A stretch of DNA of 64,000 bases, taken from NCBI GenBank assembly GCA_044227095.1, contig JBGAFV010000001.1, positions 4,526,001 through 4,590,000 of the forward strand, read 5' to 3'. A program made the position numbers and the translations under genes. How positions within the stretch are numbered: the first letter of the stretch is position 1; each line of letters starts with the position of its first letter. A model generated the notes under the pieces. That model had not been told where the DNA came from and did not search any database. It saw only the letters and a program-made list of their open reading frames with translations. This DNA comes from JACMLD01 sp044227095. GTDB lineage: Bacteria > Bacteroidota > Bacteroidia > Chitinophagales > Chitinophagaceae. Positions 60,622-64,000 of this stretch are shown here, one piece after another.

Positions 60622-62037
60622 TTATTTCAACTTTTCAATTTTTGGAATAGCATAACTTCCATTCAATACATTTTCTTTGGGGCCATACAAACGCATCAAC
60701 AAATCGAAAACGCCTTTTGGCGCAGGCAACCAATTTGATTTGCCTTCTTTAGGTTGAGCATAGCCGAAATATAATGTCAATGACTTGTCTTTATTATACA
60801 CGATGCCTTTTGTTCTGTCACTTATTGAATAGCGCTTCAAATCATTGTCGACCATTAAACCGGAAACACCATCATACATAGTGAGCGACCAGAAATAATT
60901 TGCTGGTGGTAAGGCTCCCGCAGGAAAAGTAATTGCATAATTATTCTTGCCATCCAGCAATTCGCCATCACCGTCAACAGTGGTAGCAGGATAATATGCT
61001 TCTACGGGTGAGTTAAGATAAATTCCTTTACGTGCCCATGCTGCCCGAAGTAAATAATCATCGCCAAAATAATCTTTCACAAGTGGCGACATATTCCAGC
61101 CATTCACTTTTTTGCCGATATTCTTTGAGAGGCTATCTACTTTTGCCTGGCCAATTTTAAACCCTTCGGCAATGGCATCTTTAAATTCCGGATGATCGGT
61201 AGAAAAAGTATAGGGTGCACCGGGTACAATGCCAATTTGCTTATAGTTAGCTAAGATGGCCTGTTCTTTTTCTGAAAATGTATTGTACTGGGCAAGCAAA
61301 TTAAACCTGCTGAAAAAGGTATCAGGTACGTTATCATCCGCAGGATTAAATGCCGGCCAATTAATATCCTGCACTGCCGTTGGTTTTAAGTCAGGATAGA
61401 AATCACTCATCTTTCCAATCTTATATTTTTTCTGAAGTGCTATTGCCTTTAAGCCATCTTCGGGGCTTGATACGGCTGTTCTTCCGGCAACGACTACAAA
61501 ATCAGAAGGTGATTTTATTTCAACAACACCTGCTGGTAAACTGCCTTTAAAATTTGGAGAAGTGATGGCATATGTTCCTGCTTTTGTTCCGGTTGCCCTC
61601 GTGCCAATGTAACCGAAATTATCCGTTGTCATTCCTACTAACTGAAAGGTATAGTACCTGCTTTTTTCTTCAGGCACCTGGAATATAACAGGCTCTGCCC
61701 TAAGGTCGAGTATAGCAGTTGAATAATACGTATCATTATTGGCTCGTACTACGGCCTTATCTGCAGGGGTATATAACACAGCTTCGTTTTTAACTGTATT
61801 AAACGGCATAAACTTGGGCGATTCTTTTAATACAGCATAGAAATAAATGGCTTTGTAATTCTCTACTATAGGAAATGTTTGCACATACGCTTCAGTAACA
61901 AGACTGGTTACTTTACTATTGGTAAGGGTTGCGGAATCTTTTGCTGGTGCAGTTTCAGATGTGGTGCTTGTGTTGTTTCCACAACTGGCAAGAGCTGCAA
62001 GGGAAAGGCAAAAAAGAATTTGTTGAACCTTTTTCAT
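60622..62037 (-). CDS. DUF1254/DUF1214-domain lipoprotein
   Basis: 471 residues with a lipobox (MKKVQQILFCLSLAALASCG). An N-terminal DUF1254 region (about residues 45-175) has 'EAYVQTFPIVENYKAIYFYA' and 'VVRANNDTYYSTAILDLR'. The C-terminal DUF1214 region (about 340-455) has 'VDGDGELLDGKNNYAITFPA' and 'PPANYFWSLTMYDGVSGLMV'. The combined fold is a known secreted beta-rich protein of unknown biochemical role, probably periplasmic or outer-membrane anchored. It is monocistronic. No terminator is obvious; the remnant at 60480 is just past its stop. Confidence 0.9.
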   Translation of the reverse strand: MKKVQQILFCLSLAALASCGNNTSTTSETAPAKDSATLTNSKVTSLVTEAYVQTFPIVENYKAIYFYAVLKESPKFMPFNTVKNEAVLYTPADKAVVRANNDTYYSTAILDLRAEPVIFQVPEEKSRYYTFQLVGMTTDNFGYIGTRATGTKAGTYAITSPNFKGSLPAGVVEIKSPSDFVVVAGRTAVSSPEDGLKAIALQKKYKIGKMSDFYPDLKPTAVQDINWPAFNPADDNVPDTFFSRFNLLAQYNTFSEKEQAILANYKQIGIVPGAPYTFSTDHPEFKDAIAEGFKIGQAKVDSLSKNIGKKVNGWNMSPLVKDYFGDDYLLRAAWARKGIYLNSPVEAYYPATTVDGDGELLDGKNNYAITFPAGALPPANYFWSLTMYDGVSGLMVDNDLKRYSISDRTKGIVYNKDKSLTLYFGYAQPKEGKSNWLPAPKGVFDLLMRLYGPKENVLNGSYAIPKIEKLK

Positions 62038-62478
62038 CTTAGTTGTTTAATTGTGTTTTTAAAAAACGTTACCATTATATTAATCAGGTTTTCGAACCGT
62101 TGCTTCTACTACCTTATGCAGCAATTGCAATAGTTGAAATAATCTTTTTCATGATTTATTCATTTAATAAATTGAATAATTAATCCTGGCTTTCAATTCG
62201 CGAAAGTATACAGACATGGTTTGTATGTTGGCGTATTTGCGCCTAAAATAAAGAGGGTCATTGATACCAAACTTAACAGGCGTTGGGGTACATTACGCCA
62301 ATACACAACGCTTGCCGGGATAGTTGCACCAGGTTGGGGATAAAAGATTTTAAAGCCTGTACATGCACAGCGCTTAAAAAAATCCAGTTAAAAGTAAACG
62401 AATGAGAAAATATAATAAAAACAAATGATGGGTAATTAGAATTAACTCTACGAAATACACGACCCTTACAACTACAAC

Positions 62479-62605
62479 AACCTGGCGCAAGTATGCAGTG
62501 TTGGCAATAAGTGCAAGCGTACTTGTGCCGCATCATCAGGGATTTGCCTTAATGCAGGCACAAGTACCCACCACACAAACCACGGCTGCATACTTGCGCC
62601 AGGTT
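62479..62605. repeat. Nested palindrome of E and F modules
   Basis: AACCTGGCGCAAGTATGCAG (62479-62498) and its exact reverse complement (62586-62605) bound a 127-bp element. Inside, GTACTTGTGCC (62519-62529) and GGCACAAGTAC (62557-62567) are a second perfect pair. In 62038-62478 I find no feature beyond AT-rich sequence. Confidence 0.9.
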
Positions 62606-62632
62606 CGAGACTCGTCTGGGAAAGAAGGAAAA

Positions 62633-63322
62633 TCATAACCGCATAATGCACCTGTTAAAATAGTTGGAATCAATCTGAGTAATACGATGACGGTCTTCTA
62701 TATAAATATTTTTTGACTTTAGGGATGTTATTTTATGTTTGCTGACCTTCATGGTGTCGCAATGGGGAGTCCAAATGAAGTAATTGTAATTAATAGCAAA
62801 ATGCATACTCAACCCTTTTTGTTGCATACCCTCAGGACTGAGTGTGATTTTTCGAGTTAAATAATCATATATTTTATAGCATGAAAATTCTCCCTGCTTA
62901 GGAAAGCCAACTTTAATGCAAAGTTCAGTTAAGTCATTGGTATTTTTTAAAGGATAAATCCACGAGACTCCATCAAATTCTAATTTTTTTCCGAAATTAT
63001 CTTCCACCCAAATGGGAAATCTATTGTCACAATTTACACAAGTTAGCCTAACCAATTGTTTATCTGGCTCTATTCTGGAAGTATAAGTGATCCCACTATC
63101 CAAATGATTTGACATTAGATAAATGGTACGTCCATTATTAATATACTTGCCATCAGAAAAAGTAATATAACCTCGGTCGTTTCGACTTATAATAGAAAAT
63201 TTCTTTTGGACTGTATCAAATGCTAATCTGACAATGCCTGAGTTATAGATTGTTCCGAGTTCCTTTTGAGCGCAGCAAAAAATTGACAATAATAAGGTAA
63301 AATTAAGTGTAATAAATTTCAT
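62633..63322 (-). CDS. Secreted hypothetical protein
   Basis: 229 residues from the ATG at 63322 (MKFITLNFTLLLSIFCCAQ), a signal peptide; a longer in-frame start at 63523 would read through repeat DNA and is rejected. The body is beta-rich with no hydrophobic segment: 'GYITFSDGKYINNGRTIYLM' and 'CVNCDNRFPIWVEDNFGKKL'. No known family. It is bounded on both sides by repeats. Confidence 0.65.
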   Translation of the reverse strand: MKFITLNFTLLLSIFCCAQKELGTIYNSGIVRLAFDTVQKKFSIISRNDRGYITFSDGKYINNGRTIYLMSNHLDSGITYTSRIEPDKQLVRLTCVNCDNRFPIWVEDNFGKKLEFDGVSWIYPLKNTNDLTELCIKVGFPKQGEFSCYKIYDYLTRKITLSPEGMQQKGLSMHFAINYNYFIWTPHCDTMKVSKHKITSLKSKNIYIEDRHRITQIDSNYFNRCIMRL

Positions 63323-63406
63323 CGGATGGAGGTTAAAGTAAGAACTGTTTGAGAAATTTTCCGAATTGCATCTGGATATACTGATACAAGATTTCTGTTT
63401 TTCACG

Positions 63407-63550
63407 CCCCGCATCATCAGGGGTTTGCCTTAATGCAGGCACAAGTACCCCACCACACAAACCACGGCTGCATACTTGCGCCAGGTTCCAAATATTTTCG
63501 CACCACTGTGTTGCACAAAGCAATGTGCTACAGTATCACCAACCGCAGCA
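63407..63550. repeat. Modules F and G of the repeat family
   Basis: GCATCATCAGG, GCACAAGTACC and GCATACTTGCGCCAGG (63410-63485, F) are followed by module G (TGTTGCACAAAGCAATGTGC ... CACCAACCGCAGC, 63509-63549). This is the same order as at 60300-60414. Confidence 0.85.
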
Positions 63551-63590
63551 ATAGATGCAAGACTACCCTATTGCAACCAGCCTCGCGGCA

Positions 63591-64000
63591 TTACTTGCTT
63601 TTTTCAATCGCTTCTATTGCACTGTCAATTTGAGGAATCAAAGCCGGTGTTCTGTCAACTGCCCAGCCATGATAAATATCACGGATTAGTATCAGCGTAG
63701 TGCGTACTTGCGTAGAATCCCTGGACGCCCTGTCAAATATTATCCTGGCTACTTCATTTTCCACTCTGCCAATTCTATCCTGGTCTTCGTACACTTTGGC
63801 TAGTGCTGACGCAGTCTGAAAATTAATTTTTGAAGTGATGTTATTATTCCTGGCAATTGCCCATGCTTCATTGTCTAAGAAGCGGTATAACACACCTTGC
63901 GGGGCTATTATTTTTAAATTAAACGCTCCATTTGAAACCAATGAATCCTGTAATTTTTTATTTATTAGAGCAGCATCTATATTAGCCAATACCTGTAAGT
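63591..64000 (-). CDS. Hypothetical protein, 5' end beyond window
   Basis: The frame has no stop up to the window edge, so the N-terminus is missing (about 136 codons visible). It is predicted helical, with 'NIDAALINKKLQDSLVSNGA' and 'FLDNEAWAIARNNNITSKIN'. Acidic and Arg-rich helices follow ('VYEDQDRIGRVENEVARII'). No signal, membrane or catalytic motif is visible in this part, and no family is recognised. Confidence 0.5.
   Translation of the reverse strand, partial: LQVLANIDAALINKKLQDSLVSNGAFNLKIIAPQGVLYRFLDNEAWAIARNNNITSKINFQTASALAKVYEDQDRIGRVENEVARIIFDRASRDSTQVRTTLILIRDIYHGWAVDRTPALIPQIDSAIEAIEKSK

Noticed and set aside
63323..63523. Longer N-terminus for the hypothetical secreted protein at 62633
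   Set aside because: The extension reads through repeat DNA, while the ATG at 63322 gives a clean signal peptide.

Overview
This window looks like chromosomal DNA from a Bacteroidota species, most likely near the Chitinophagaceae. It is AT-rich by eye. Its families point the same way: tandem SusC-like outer-membrane beta-barrel receptors with a carboxypeptidase-regulatory N-domain, LytTR/LytS pairs, TPR histidine kinases, an alternative GlmU-like sugar nucleotidyltransferase, a long Lgt, and many lipoproteins and secreted proteins. Several promoters fit the Bacteroidota consensus (TTTG, about 19-20 bp, TAnnTTTG). There is no rRNA, no CRISPR array, no transposase and no phage; one tRNA-Ser (anticodon TGA) is present.

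Layout. 1-15 kb: housekeeping and envelope genes (GlmU-like edge gene, ribosomal protein L31, YajQ, two paralogous TonB-dependent receptors, an ArsR-SRPBCC-VOC operon, lgt, bacilliredoxin, Hsp20, an ECF sigma operon). 15-28 kb: secreted proteins and a sugar or sugar-acid set (S41 peptidase, VCBS-repeat protein, GH30 glycosidase, alpha/beta hydrolase, mannonate-dehydratase-like enolase, mutarotase-like protein, PQQ dehydrogenase with an internal cytochrome c domain), ending at tRNA-Ser. 28-37 kb: a TPR histidine kinase with a LytTR regulator, an IPT/TIG seven-repeat lipoprotein, a Lys/Asp-rich heptad protein with a visible frameshift, a second LytS/LytTR pair and a vanadium haloperoxidase-like lipoprotein.

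37-51 kb is the most interesting part: about 15 small redox, detoxification and regulatory genes. Five separate promoters carry the same architecture: two TCCAT half-sites exactly 21 bp apart, and a -7-like box starting exactly 27 bp after the second TCCAT. They precede an AhpD-like protein, a methyltransferase, a secreted alpha/beta hydrolase, a DoxX protein and a seven-gene operon (NTF2-like, small ORF, Crp/Fnr, PNPOx-like, FabF-like, AraC, LLM flavin oxidoreductase). Two paralogous AraC activators lie inside the locus. One sits behind a thioredoxin and divergent from a PAS-sigma54 activator, with a dyad and a sigma54-like promoter between them. I infer a local cascade: sigma54 activator, then AraC, then five AraC-type promoters, with a second AraC amplifying the response. 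The effector and biochemical purpose are unknown.

51-64 kb: an ECF sigma/anti-sigma operon ending in a MacB/FtsX-type permease, then isolated secreted genes (TPR protein, HAD phosphatase, DUF1254 protein). The gaps between them hold a modular family of hairpin-forming intergenic repeats. The family is absent from the first 50 kb and occurs at seven places from 50.7 to 63.6 kb, some copies with clean module gains and losses. No mobilising gene for it is in the window.
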